Translations under genes and position numbers: made by a program | Source: RECO01 sp050485385 | GTDB lineage: Bacteria; Pseudomonadota; Alphaproteobacteria; Geminicoccales; Geminicoccaceae | DNA: 28,272 bases | NCBI GenBank assembly: GCA_050485385.1 | Contig: JBJHBG010000063.1 | Location: 1-28,272 of the forward strand | Direction: 5' to 3' | Shown: positions 21,724-28,272 of the stretch, one piece after another | How the letters are laid out: each line of letters begins with the position of its first letter | How positions within the stretch are numbered: position 1 is the first letter of the stretch | Notes under the pieces: generated by a model | Told to the model about the DNA's origin: nothing | The model's input: only the letters and a program-made list of their open reading frames with translations | Database searches by the model: none

Positions 21724-22818
21724 TCAGGCTGCCGCTGCCGGCAACATGGGATAGTCCGTGTAGCCTTCGGCGCCGCCGCCGTAGAACGTGGCCGGGTCCG
21801 GCGTATTCAACGGCGCATCGAGCTTTAGCCGCTGGACGAGGTCCGGATTGGCGATGAACGGGCGACCGAAGGCGACGAGGTCGGCGTCCCCGGCTTCCAC
21901 CGCCGCGAGCGCCGTGGTGCGGTCGTAGCCGTTGTTGGCCATGTAGGCGCCGCGGAACAGCCGCCGCAGGGCCCGGACGTCGTCCGCCGCCGCGTCGCGC
22001 GCGCCGCCGGTCTGACCTTCGACCAGATGCAGATAGGCGAGGTCGAACCGGTCGGCGAGGGCGACCGCGTGGCCGAAGGTGGCCATCGGCGCGCTGTCGC
22101 TCATGCCGTGGACGGCGGCGAAGGGGCTGAAGCGGATGCCGACGCGGCCGGGCTCCCAGACCTTGGTCACCGCCGCCAGAACCTCGGCGAGGAAGCGGCC
22201 GCGGTTCTCGATCGCTCCGCCATAGACGTCGGTGCGACGATTGGAGCCGTCGCGCAGGAACTGATCGATGAGATAGCCGTTCGCTGCGTGGATCTCGATG
22301 CCGTCGAAGCCCGCGCGGCGGGCCTGTCGGGCGGCGTGCGCATAGTCCTCGACGATGCCGGCGATCTCGTGGACCTCGAGCGCCCGCGGCATCGAGGTCT
22401 CGACCATCTTCGCGCCGTCGAAGGTCTGCGCGCCGGCGGCGATCGCCGACGGGGCGACCGGCGCGCGGCCATCGGGTTGCAGCGAGACGTGGCTCACCCG
22501 GCCGACATGCCAAAGCTGGACGACGATGCGGCCGCCCTCCGCGTGGACCGCGTCCGTCACCAGCCGCCAGCCGGCGACCTGGGCATCGTCGTGGATGCCG
22601 GGTGTCCACGCGTAGCCCTTGGCTTCCGGCGAGATCTGGCTGGCCTCGGTGACGATCAGGCCGGCGTCGGCGCGCTGCGCGTAGTATTCGGCGTTGAGCG
22701 CGTGCGGCACGTCGCCTTCCGCCAGCGCGCGGTTCCGCGTGAGCGGCGCCATCGCGATGCGGTTCGGCAGCTCGAGCGCACCGACGCGCAGCGGCGTGAA
22801 CAGGGAAGCATCTGACAT
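21724..22818 (-). CDS. nemA: Old-yellow-enzyme-family alkene reductase (N-ethylmaleimide reductase-like)
   Basis: A 364-residue FMN-dependent NAD(P)H oxidoreductase that reduces activated C=C bonds and electrophiles such as N-ethylmaleimide, nitro compounds and enones in the cytosol. NRIAMAPLTRNRA opens the barrel, GRIVVQLWHVGRVSH lies near residues 97-110, GFDGIEIHAANGYLIDQFLR holds the substrate-binding His177/Asn180 pair and Tyr182, and YGGAIENRGRF and LVAFGRPFIANPDLV (FMN phosphate) follow. ATG 22818 is fixed by AGGAGA 8 bases upstream. It lies 63 bases downstream of a TetR gene on the same strand, and a palindromic operator fills that gap, as in nemR-nemA loci. Confidence 0.92.
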   Translation of the reverse strand: MSDASLFTPLRVGALELPNRIAMAPLTRNRALAEGDVPHALNAEYYAQRADAGLIVTEASQISPEAKGYAWTPGIHDDAQVAGWRLVTDAVHAEGGRIVVQLWHVGRVSHVSLQPDGRAPVAPSAIAAGAQTFDGAKMVETSMPRALEVHEIAGIVEDYAHAARQARRAGFDGIEIHAANGYLIDQFLRDGSNRRTDVYGGAIENRGRFLAEVLAAVTKVWEPGRVGIRFSPFAAVHGMSDSAPMATFGHAVALADRFDLAYLHLVEGQTGGARDAAADDVRALRRLFRGAYMANNGYDRTTALAAVEAGDADLVAFGRPFIANPDLVQRLKLDAPLNTPDPATFYGGGAEGYTDYPMLPAAAA

Positions 22819-22835
22819 GGAGTGGTCTCCTGTTA

Positions 22836-22851
22836 TGGACCGACCGGTCCA
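22836..22851. promoter_or_regulatory. NemR-like operator upstream of nemA
   Basis: TGGACCGACCGGTCCA forms TGGACCG-n2-CGGTCCA. The same element, in reverse complement, precedes the TetR gene at 23489-23504. It ends 18 bases before the nemA ATG. Read on the minus strand, CATAAC, a possible -10, directly abuts it, so a bound repressor would block polymerase. Confidence 0.8.
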
Positions 22852-22881
22852 CATTTGAGCAAAATAAAGCCGTGGAAACGG

Positions 22882-23478
22882 TCAACCCGGCGGTTCGACC
22901 AGCCGGGCCGCGGCCGTCGCCATCGCCTCGAGCCGGTCGGGTGCGACGCCCGCCTTGCGCAGCGCGCTCGCACCGAAACCGAGGGCCATCGCGGCACGGG
23001 CGACGGCGGGGGCGGAGCTGCCGTGGTCGGGCTCCAACAGACGTTCGAACAGCGCCTCGATGCGCCCGATGTGGGTACGGGCGACGGCGGCGATCTCGGC
23101 ATCGCCGGCGGCAAGCTCCGTCACGGCGTTGACCAGAAAGCAGCCGCGCGCGTCACCGTCGGCGGTGACCATGTGGCGCAGTACCGCGAATGCGCCGGCA
23201 GCACCGCCGCCGGCTGCGGCGGCCCGGGCCTGCATCGCCACCAAGCCCCGTTCGTTGTAGGCGGCGAGCGCTTCGAGCAGGGCGCCGCGCTTGGAACCGA
23301 AGCAGCCGTAGAAGCTCGACTTGGCGAGCCCCATGGCCGCGCACAGCTCCTCGGTCGAGGCTGTCTCGTAGCCGCGCTCCCAGAACACGTCGAGGGCGGC
23401 GTTCAGCACCGCCTCCCGGTCGTAGGCGCGGGGACGGCCGGGGCCGCACGGCTGGGTGAGGGCGGGGTCGGCATCCAT
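22882..23478 (-). CDS. TetR-family transcriptional regulator (NemR-like)
   Basis: A 198-residue repressor. The N-terminal DNA-binding domain is GRPRAYDREAVLNAALDVFW, then ERGYETASTEELCAAMGLAK and SSFYGCFGSKRGALLEAL (helix-turn-helix about 41-62). The C-terminal ligand domain includes RGCFLVNAVTELAAGD; Cys113 falls in the same GC-[LF]-x-V segment that, as I recall, carries the redox-sensing Cys106 of E. coli NemR. ATG 23478 is chosen because the upstream in-frame ATG at 23505 would place the operator inside the coding region. It lies 63 bases upstream of nemA and most likely represses itself and nemA, releasing DNA when electrophiles modify it. The inducer is inferred. Confidence 0.88.
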   Translation of the reverse strand: MDADPALTQPCGPGRPRAYDREAVLNAALDVFWERGYETASTEELCAAMGLAKSSFYGCFGSKRGALLEALAAYNERGLVAMQARAAAAGGGAAGAFAVLRHMVTADGDARGCFLVNAVTELAAGDAEIAAVARTHIGRIEALFERLLEPDHGSSAPAVARAAMALGFGASALRKAGVAPDRLEAMATAAARLVEPPG

Positions 23479-23488
23479 GAGGTGGATA

Positions 23489-23504
23489 TGGACCGGTCGG
23501 TCCA
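23489..23504. promoter_or_regulatory. NemR-like operator upstream of the tetR gene
   Basis: TGGACCGGTCGGTCCA is the exact reverse complement of the site before nemA and lies 10 bases upstream of the TetR start. On the minus strand TTGCGT lies just before it and CATATC follows, so the palindrome sits in the spacer of a plausible promoter. This points to autorepression. Confidence 0.8.
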
Positions 23505-23518
23505 AAACGCAAGAGCCC

Positions 23519-23962
23519 TCAGAAGCGGAAATTCACCCAGCGCGTCTCCGGCCTGAGGTCGGCGGGCGTGGCGTGGGCCGTGCCGTGCCGCCGCTGCTCG
23601 GCCAGCACCTGCCGGTCGTAGCGCTCGAACTCGGCCCGCGTGATGCGGCCGTCGCGGTCGAGGTCGGCCTCCAGCCGCGAGATCGAGATGGTTCTGAACT
23701 CCGCCGGCGTCACCACACCGTCGCGGTTGGCGTCCGCCTCGTAGACGATCGCCGCACTCTCCGTGACGTCGATCACGCCGTCGCCATCGCGGTCGAAGAC
23801 GTGGAACGAGGCCGAGAACTCGTCCTGCGTGATCACCCCGTCGCCGGCGAGGTCGAACAGGTCGAACGCCGCGCCGGCATCGTCCCGCGGGGTGCTGGAG
23901 CAGGCCGCGACGACGAGGGCGAGGCCGAGGACGCAGCAGTGCCGGTTCCGACGCTCAGCCAT
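23519..23962 (-). CDS. EF-hand calcium-binding lipoprotein (calmodulin-like)
   Basis: A 147-residue protein. Residues 1-21 are a lipoprotein signal ending in LALVVAAC, with Cys21 the lipidation site. Four EF-hand loops follow: DLAGDGVITQDE (37-48, position 3 is Ala, so weaker), DRDGDGVIDVTE (57-68), DANRDGVVTPAE (77-88) and DLDRDGRITRAE (100-111). It should bind Ca2+ in the periplasm or at the membrane. The ATG overlaps the end of the CurA-like gene by 8 bases, so the two are likely cotranscribed. The tail after residue 112 is polar and unrecognised. The role is unknown; such proteins may buffer or sense calcium. Confidence 0.85.
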   Translation of the reverse strand: MAERRNRHCCVLGLALVVAACSSTPRDDAGAAFDLFDLAGDGVITQDEFSASFHVFDRDGDGVIDVTESAAIVYEADANRDGVVTPAEFRTISISRLEADLDRDGRITRAEFERYDRQVLAEQRRHGTAHATPADLRPETRWVNFRF

Positions 23963-24977
23963 CGGCTGCCACCTCGACCAGCGCCTTGCCTCGGTTGGCG
24001 CCGCGCAGCAGGCCGATGAAGGCGGCGGGGGCGTTCTCCAGCCCATCGGTGACGTCCTCCAGGTAGCGCACCTCGCCGCTGCGGATCAGCCCGGCGACCT
24101 CGCCGACGAACCGCTCGCGCAGGTGCTCGTAGTCCCAGACGATGAGGCCCTGGACCGCCAGCCGCTTCACCAGCACCTGCCGCATCAGCCAGGGCAGCCG
24201 GTCGGCGCCGCCCGGCAGGCCCGTAGCATTGTAGTGTGCCACCGTGCCGATCACCGGCACCCGGGCATGCACGTTCAGATGCGGCAGCATCGCGTCGAGT
24301 ACCCGCCCGCCGACCAGTTCGACGTAGACGTCGACACCGTCGGGACAGGCGTCGGCGAGTGCGGCCTCGAAGTCGGCGCCCTTGTGATCCAGGGCGACGT
24401 CGAAGCCGAAGGTCTCCCTGGCGAGGCGCGCCTTCTCGGCACCGCCGGCAACGCCGACCGTGCGCAGGCCGGCCCGCCGCGCGAGTTGGCCGACGAGACT
24501 GCCGACGGGGCCGGTCGCGGCGGCGACGACCAGTGTCTCGCCGGCTTGCGGCCGGCCCAACTCGACCAGGCCGGCATAGGCGGTGAGCCCCGGCATGCCG
24601 AGCACGCCCAAAAAGGCCTGGGGCGGGGCGAGATCGGCGTCGACCGGGTGGGTCGAAGCCGCCGGCAGCACCGCGTGGGTCTGCCAGCCCGCATGGGCCC
24701 GCACCAGCGTTCCGACCGGTCGGTCGGCCGCGTTCGAGACCTCGACCACGGCGATCGTCTCGCCCGGCATGACGGCGCCGAGGGCGACGGGCGTGGCGTA
24801 GGACGGACCGTCGTTCATGCGACCGCGCATGTAGGGATCGAGCGACAGCCACAGCGTCCGCAAGCGCACCTCGCCGGCGCCGGGCGGCTCCAGCCGCGCT
24901 TGGGTCAGCTCGAAGTCCTCGGCCACGGGCGCACCTTGCGGGCGTCGTCGCAGCACGATCCGGCGGGTCGTGGTCAT
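23955..24977 (-). CDS. NADP-dependent medium-chain oxidoreductase (CurA/2-alkenal reductase-like)
   Basis: A 340-residue zinc-independent MDR enzyme, full length for the leukotriene B4 dehydrogenase / CurA / alkenal double-bond reductase group. LWLSLDPYMRGRMNDGPSYA at residues 42-61 is the family hallmark, FLGVLGMPGLTAYAGLVELG lies near 122, and ETLVVAAATGPVGSLVGQLA near 145 is the NADPH-binding loop. DVALDHKGADFEAALADACP, DVYVELVGG and GLIVWDYEHLRERF are also typical. It reduces C=C bonds of alkenals or enones with NADPH. GGAGGAG lies 3 bases before ATG 24977. It is divergent from chaC and overlaps the EF-hand gene. Its chemistry matches the adjacent nemA-like reductase. Confidence 0.9.
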   Translation of the reverse strand: MTTTRRIVLRRRPQGAPVAEDFELTQARLEPPGAGEVRLRTLWLSLDPYMRGRMNDGPSYATPVALGAVMPGETIAVVEVSNAADRPVGTLVRAHAGWQTHAVLPAASTHPVDADLAPPQAFLGVLGMPGLTAYAGLVELGRPQAGETLVVAAATGPVGSLVGQLARRAGLRTVGVAGGAEKARLARETFGFDVALDHKGADFEAALADACPDGVDVYVELVGGRVLDAMLPHLNVHARVPVIGTVAHYNATGLPGGADRLPWLMRQVLVKRLAVQGLIVWDYEHLRERFVGEVAGLIRSGEVRYLEDVTDGLENAPAAFIGLLRGANRGKALVEVAADG

Positions 24978-25083
24978 GGCTCCTCCTCGCCCGTCGAGGT
25001 GCGGCGGAGGGTTGCATCTGTCAAGCGAGCCGCTTGTCGGCGCGCGCCACCCGTGGCCAAGTGGGCGAGAAGGAGAGGGCCTG

Positions 25084-25764
25084 ATGGTATTGACGCGGGA
25101 CAAGCTGGAGGCCGACTGGGTGCGCCGGATGATCGCGGCGCAGGATCCGGAGATGCGGCTGTTGCCGGACGACGTGCTGGATGCGTCGCTCGCGGCCATG
25201 CTCGGGGCGTGGGATGGCGCGTCGCCGGTCTGGGTATTCGGTTACGGCTCGTTGATCTGGAACCCGTGCGTCAGCGTCGTCGCCACGACCAAGGCGCGGC
25301 TGTTCGGCTATCACCGCGAGCTTTGCCTGTGGACGCCGCTCGGCCGCGGGACGCGCGACAATCCCGGGCTGGTGTTCGGCCTCGAGCGCGGCGGGTCCTG
25401 CCACGGCGTGGCGCTGGCGGTGCCGGCCGAGCACGTGCGCGCCGACCTTCGTTTGATGTGGCGGCGCGAGATGTTGAGCGGCGCCTACCGGCCACGCTGG
25501 GTCCGTCTGCGCACCGAAACCGGTCAGCTCCCGGCGATCGCCTTCGTCATGAACTGCGGGCATGACCGCTATGCCGGGCCGCTCGACGAAGCCACCAAGG
25601 TGCGGGCGGTGGCGACCGCGTCGGGGGCACTGGGCTCCTGCTACGACTACGTCGCCAGCACCCTCGACCATCTTGCCGAGTTGGGCCTGAGGGATCCGCA
25701 TCTGGAGCGCATCCGCCGTCTGGCGTCGGTCGCGCGCAACGGCGTGGAGGCGGCGGCCGGTTGA
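25084..25764 (+). CDS. ChaC-type gamma-glutamylcyclotransferase
   Basis: A 226-residue cytosolic enzyme that splits glutathione into 5-oxoproline and Cys-Gly. VWVFGYGSLIWNP at residues 49-61 carries the YGSL substrate loop. GYHRELCLWTPLGRGTRDNP near 75-94 and LMWRREMLSGAYRPRWV near 124 are ChaC hallmarks; Glu129 in RREM is in the position of the catalytic Glu. RYAGPLDEATKVRAVATASG and GSCYDYVASTLDHLAELGL complete the fold. ATG 25084 follows AAGGAGAGG by a few bases. The in-frame frame is open upstream to 24970, but that part has no similarity. It is divergent from the CurA-like gene. Confidence 0.9.
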   Translation: MVLTRDKLEADWVRRMIAAQDPEMRLLPDDVLDASLAAMLGAWDGASPVWVFGYGSLIWNPCVSVVATTKARLFGYHRELCLWTPLGRGTRDNPGLVFGLERGGSCHGVALAVPAEHVRADLRLMWRREMLSGAYRPRWVRLRTETGQLPAIAFVMNCGHDRYAGPLDEATKVRAVATASGALGSCYDYVASTLDHLAELGLRDPHLERIRRLASVARNGVEAAAG

Positions 25765-25819
25765 CCCGCGCGGATGCCTTTGGTGTTGAGCGTGGCGTCG
25801 GTCCGCGTAGGTTGCGCGC

Positions 25820-26278
25820 ATGAGACCCGATCCCAACGGTCGGCGCGCTTGCGCGCGCGGGGCTGCCCTCGGCTTGGCGCTGGTGTGGCTTGCCGCCTGC
25901 ACCGAACCCCCCATCTTCATGGCGGCGGCGCCGCCGCCACCCACGCCCGCGGCAGCGGGACCGGAGCGCCGCGCGATCCCGCCGTCCGGCCGCCACGTGG
26001 TGGCGCCGGGGGAGACCCTGTCCGAAATCGCGTGGATGTACCGGCTCGGCACCGAGCGTTTGGCCGCGCTGAACGCGATCGGCGACGCCGACCGGATCCA
26101 CGTCGGTCAGCGGTTGCGTCTGCGGCCGGACCCATCGATCCCGCCGCCCGAGCGCGATCCGGCGGCCGACGACGAGCCGTTGCGCGTCGTCATCCACGCC
26201 CAGCCCGAGGCGGTGGAGGAGGAGGGAGAGGCAGAGCCGGAGGCGCCGGCCATCGACCCGCGCATGATCCTGCCCTGA
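25820..26278 (+). CDS. LysM-domain lipoprotein
   Basis: A 152-residue protein. A twin-arginine-free lipoprotein signal ends in LVWLAAC with Cys27. A Pro/Ala linker (residues 30-55) leads to one LysM domain at about 59-103, HVVAPGETLSEIAWMYRLGT, then ERLAALNAIGDADRIHVGQR and LRLRP, with the classic GETLSEIA and IHVGQRLRL ends. It should bind peptidoglycan. The rest is Pro-rich, then acidic (QPEAVEEEGEAEPEAP). It resembles the NlpD-like part without the M23 peptidase domain, so it is a binder, not a hydrolase. It converges on the LpoA-like gene 13 bases away. Confidence 0.85.
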   Translation: MRPDPNGRRACARGAALGLALVWLAACTEPPIFMAAAPPPPTPAAAGPERRAIPPSGRHVVAPGETLSEIAWMYRLGTERLAALNAIGDADRIHVGQRLRLRPDPSIPPPERDPAADDEPLRVVIHAQPEAVEEEGEAEPEAPAIDPRMILP

Positions 26279-26291
26279 TGCGCCTGGGCGG

Positions 26292-27515
26292 TCAGGAGGT
26301 CGGCTCGACGAACCGCACCGGGGCCGGATCGACCACCACCGGGCCACCGGCGGTCAGCTCGAATACCGCGAGGCCATGGTCGGCAATGCCCGACGGGCGC
26401 AGGCGGATGATGCCGGCCTCGCCCTGGTAGCCGCGGGCATCGGTGATGCGCTGGGTGGCCGTGGCACGGTCGCTCGCGGCATCGGCGGCGATCAGGAAGC
26501 CGTCATAGCCGAGGATCGCCAGGGGATGCGGGTCGCGCCCGAACGTGCGGCGGAAGCGGCTGCGGAAGTCTCGGGTTGCGGCGTCGGCGACACCGGCATA
26601 CCAGCCGCCACGCAAGGCCGGTTCCTGCAGGGTGGCCGCATCGTCCGGCCAGAGCATGGTGCCGAGCATGCGCACGTCGACCGGGGTGATGTCGTGGTCG
26701 GGCAGCTGCGCCGCGACCGCCCGCAGCCGCTGGCCGCCATCGGCCAGGAGGAGGGCGTCGAAGGCCGGCAGGTCGCCCGCGCGACCGCCGCCGGCGGCGC
26801 GCAGCGCTTCGATCTTGGCCGTCAGATCGCTGGCGTCGCGCGCGTAGAACTGAACACCGACGAGTTGCCCGCCGGTGCGCGCCTGGAGCACGCCGCGCAG
26901 GCTGGCGACCGCCGTTTGGCCGTAGCTGTCGTCCGGGGCCAGGGCGGCCACCCGCTCGTAGCCGCGGCTGAGCGCGAAGCCGGCCACCCGCTCCACCTGC
27001 TCCTCGGGCCGGAAGCCGAGCACGAACAGACCGTTGCCGGCGATGTTGCCCTGGCTGGAGAACGAGAGCACGACGACGCCCCGTTCGCGCGCGAACCGCG
27101 CCACCTGCTCGGCCGAGCTGCCGAAGAGCGGCCCGAGCAGCACGTCGACGTTCTCCTGGTCGAGCAACTGGCGGGCGGCCGCGACCGCACCGTCCTGCGT
27201 GCTCTCGGTATCGCGCGGCAGCACCTCCAGCCGGTCGTTGCCGCGCTCGATCAGCGCCATCTGTGCCGCACTGGCCAAGTCCTGGCCGACGCTCGCGGCA
27301 TTGCCGGTCAACGGCACGAGGAGGCCGATCCGCTGCGGCGGTCCCGACGGGATGGGCTCCGGTGTCGTCGCGGTCGGTGCGGTCGTGCCGGGCGGCGTGC
27401 GGTTGACAGCCGGCTGACAGGCGGCGACGACCACCGCGAGCGCGGCGATCGCCAAGGGGCGCGACCAGCGGCCGGCGGCGTTGCGTCCAGGACGGCTGAC
27501 GATTTCGGCGATCAC
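26292..27515 (-). CDS. Penicillin-binding-protein activator (LpoA-like) / periplasmic-binding lipoprotein
   Basis: A 407-residue lipoprotein. Its signal ends LAIAALAVVVAAC (Cys33) and a Thr/Pro linker follows. The periplasmic-binding-protein type 1 fold begins PQRIGLLVPLTGNAASVGQD near 60, then NVDVLLGPLFGSSAEQVARF, GVVVLSFSSQGNIAGNGLFV, ERVAALAPDDSYGQTAVASL and ILGYDGFLIAADAASD. The TPR half of E. coli LpoA is absent, the usual alphaproteobacterial form. It probably activates a class A penicillin-binding protein from the outer membrane. It is divergent from rsmI, a classic arrangement. GTG 27515 is chosen to leave room for promoters; ATG at 27545 in the same frame would leave only 14 bases. 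Confidence 0.85.
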   Translation of the reverse strand: MIAEIVSRPGRNAAGRWSRPLAIAALAVVVAACQPAVNRTPPGTTAPTATTPEPIPSGPPQRIGLLVPLTGNAASVGQDLASAAQMALIERGNDRLEVLPRDTESTQDGAVAAARQLLDQENVDVLLGPLFGSSAEQVARFARERGVVVLSFSSQGNIAGNGLFVLGFRPEEQVERVAGFALSRGYERVAALAPDDSYGQTAVASLRGVLQARTGGQLVGVQFYARDASDLTAKIEALRAAGGGRAGDLPAFDALLLADGGQRLRAVAAQLPDHDITPVDVRMLGTMLWPDDAATLQEPALRGGWYAGVADAATRDFRSRFRRTFGRDPHPLAILGYDGFLIAADAASDRATATQRITDARGYQGEAGIIRLRPSGIADHGLAVFELTAGGPVVVDPAPVRFVEPTS

Positions 27516-27559
27516 GGGACCCTCGCATGGTGACGGCGCCGCCACCGGATCGGGAAGGA

Positions 27560-28272
27560 ATGGAGGGGGCGGACGTGGCCGCCTCCCCGGCTCTGTCCTC
27601 CGGGCTTTACCTCGTTGCCACCCCCATCGGCAACCTCGAGGACCTGTCGCCGCGCGCGCGCCGGGTGCTGGCTGGCGTCGACCGGGTCCTCTGTGAGGAC
27701 AGCCGTGTCACCGGGCTCCTCCTGCATCGCCTCGGCATCGAGTTCGAACGCCCGCTTTGGCCCTATCACGAGCACAACGCCGAACGGCGCCGGCCCGAGG
27801 TGCTGGCGGCGCTCGACCGCGGCGAGCGCTTGGCACTGGTGAGCGACGCCGGTACGCCCACCATCTCCGATCCCGGCTTCAAACTGGTGCGGGCGGCGCG
27901 GGAGGCCGGTCACGCCGTGGTGCCGATCCCCGGCCCCTCGGCGGCAATGGCGGCGCTGGTGGTCTCGGGACTGCCGACCGACCGCTTCTTCTTCCAGGGC
28001 TTTCTGCCCGCGAAGGCCAGCGCGCGCGACCGCGTCATCCGCGAACTCGCGCCGCTCCAGGCAACGCTGGTCCTGTTCGAGAGCGCCAAGCGTGCCGCCG
28101 CCAGCTTGCGGGCGCTCGCCGTCGTCCTCGGCCCGCGTCCCGCGGCACTCGCGCGCGAACTGACCAAGACCTTCGAGGAGGTTCGCACGGGCGACCTCCG
28201 GAGCCTCGCCGACGGCTGCGACGCCGTGCCGCCGCGCGGCGAGGTGGTCCTGGTCGTCGGGGGCGCCGCCGG
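27560..28272 (+). CDS. rsmI: 16S rRNA (cytidine-1402-2'-O)-methyltransferase, 3' end outside window
   Basis: 237 codons of the usual 280 or so are present. It 2'-O-methylates C1402 of 16S rRNA in the decoding centre with SAM. GLYLVATPIGNLEDLSPRAR opens the tetrapyrrole-methylase fold. CEDSRVTGLLLHRLGI, LVSDAGTPTISDPGFKLVRA and VPIPGPSAAMAALVVSGLPT are RsmI signatures, followed by FFFQGFLPAK and LFESAKRAAASLRAL. The start is uncertain: ATG 27560 has AAGGA almost touching it, GTG 27575 has GGAGGG at a better distance, and ATG 27527 is also in frame. All give the same core. It is divergent from the LpoA-like gene; alphaproteobacteria often continue with yraN and gshB. Confidence 0.93.
   Translation, partial: MEGADVAASPALSSGLYLVATPIGNLEDLSPRARRVLAGVDRVLCEDSRVTGLLLHRLGIEFERPLWPYHEHNAERRRPEVLAALDRGERLALVSDAGTPTISDPGFKLVRAAREAGHAVVPIPGPSAAMAALVVSGLPTDRFFFQGFLPAKASARDRVIRELAPLQATLVLFESAKRAAASLRALAVVLGPRPAALARELTKTFEEVRTGDLRSLADGCDAVPPRGEVVLVVGGAA

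Noticed and set aside
24712..24728. CCGACCGGTCGGTCGG inside the CurA-like gene as a third NemR-like operator
   Set aside because: It lacks the TGGACC...GGTCCA ends shared by the two promoter sites and lies within coding sequence with no promoter.
1..28272. tRNA, rRNA, CRISPR arrays or prophage structural genes
   Set aside because: No cloverleaf-like or rRNA stretches, no regularly spaced repeats and no capsid, tail or terminase motifs were seen by eye on either strand.

Overview
The window is GC-rich, has dense back-to-back genes, and uses many GTG/TTG starts inside 4-base stop/start overlaps. An LpoA-like activator divergent to rsmI, a MotA stator protein, a PEP-CTERM-type (VPLPA-like) surface protein and alphaproteobacterial-style IS remnants together suggest a free-living, probably motile alphaproteobacterium, perhaps Rhodospirillales-like. 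The species cannot be named from this sequence. Ten Ns at 20267-20276 mark a scaffold join.

Region 1 (1-1.1 kb) is an insertion-sequence graveyard. It holds the first 15 codons of one transposase, an IS256-family N-terminus cut off after about 40 codons, and an IS630-family transposase with an internal deletion and frameshifts. Region 2 (1.2-9.3 kb) is a cell-surface glycan cluster. On the minus strand it runs Gfo/Idh/MocA oxidoreductase, GT-C-like membrane protein, hexapeptide acyltransferase, NAD-dependent epimerase, DegT-type aminotransferase and GT2 glycosyltransferase, almost all translationally coupled. A small methyltransferase (plus) and a second hexapeptide acyltransferase (minus) lie upstream. 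The oxidoreductase, aminotransferase and acyltransferase trio resembles the WbpB/WbpE/WbpD route to a 3-acetamido sugar nucleotide. Region 3 (9.35-11.1 kb) is a secreted choice-of-anchor protein with a VPLPA-type C-terminal sorting signal and a recognisable promoter.

Region 4 (11.2-13.6 kb) is accessory DNA. It contains a small tyrosine recombinase whose box-II histidine is a proline, a DUF433 antitoxin, a frameshifted DUF5615-type toxin, and a heavily decayed, possibly chimeric IS256 transposase. Region 5 (13.7-19.1 kb, minus strand) runs upstream to downstream as an M24 creatinase-like protein lacking metal ligands, a spermidine-synthase-like methyltransferase fold, a zinc-ribbon methyltransferase and a Hen1-type RNA 3'-terminal 2'-O-methyltransferase domain. 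These first four overlap end to end. An HpaI-type aldolase, a strongly palindromic intergenic repeat and an Fsr-like MFS exporter follow.

Region 6 (19.1-21.7 kb, plus) carries ferrochelatase, the assembly gap, a 5'-truncated motA and two small coupled genes of unknown function. Region 7 (21.7-25.8 kb) looks like an electrophile-stress block: an old-yellow-enzyme reductase (NemA-like), a TetR regulator (NemR-like) with matching palindromic operators before both genes, an EF-hand lipoprotein, a CurA-like alkenal/alkenone reductase and a divergent ChaC-type glutathione-degrading enzyme. Region 8 (25.8-28.3 kb) has a LysM lipoprotein, an LpoA-like lipoprotein and the 5' part of rsmI.

The best candidate for something undescribed is the M24 / SpeE-like / Zn-ribbon MTase / lone Hen1 operon.
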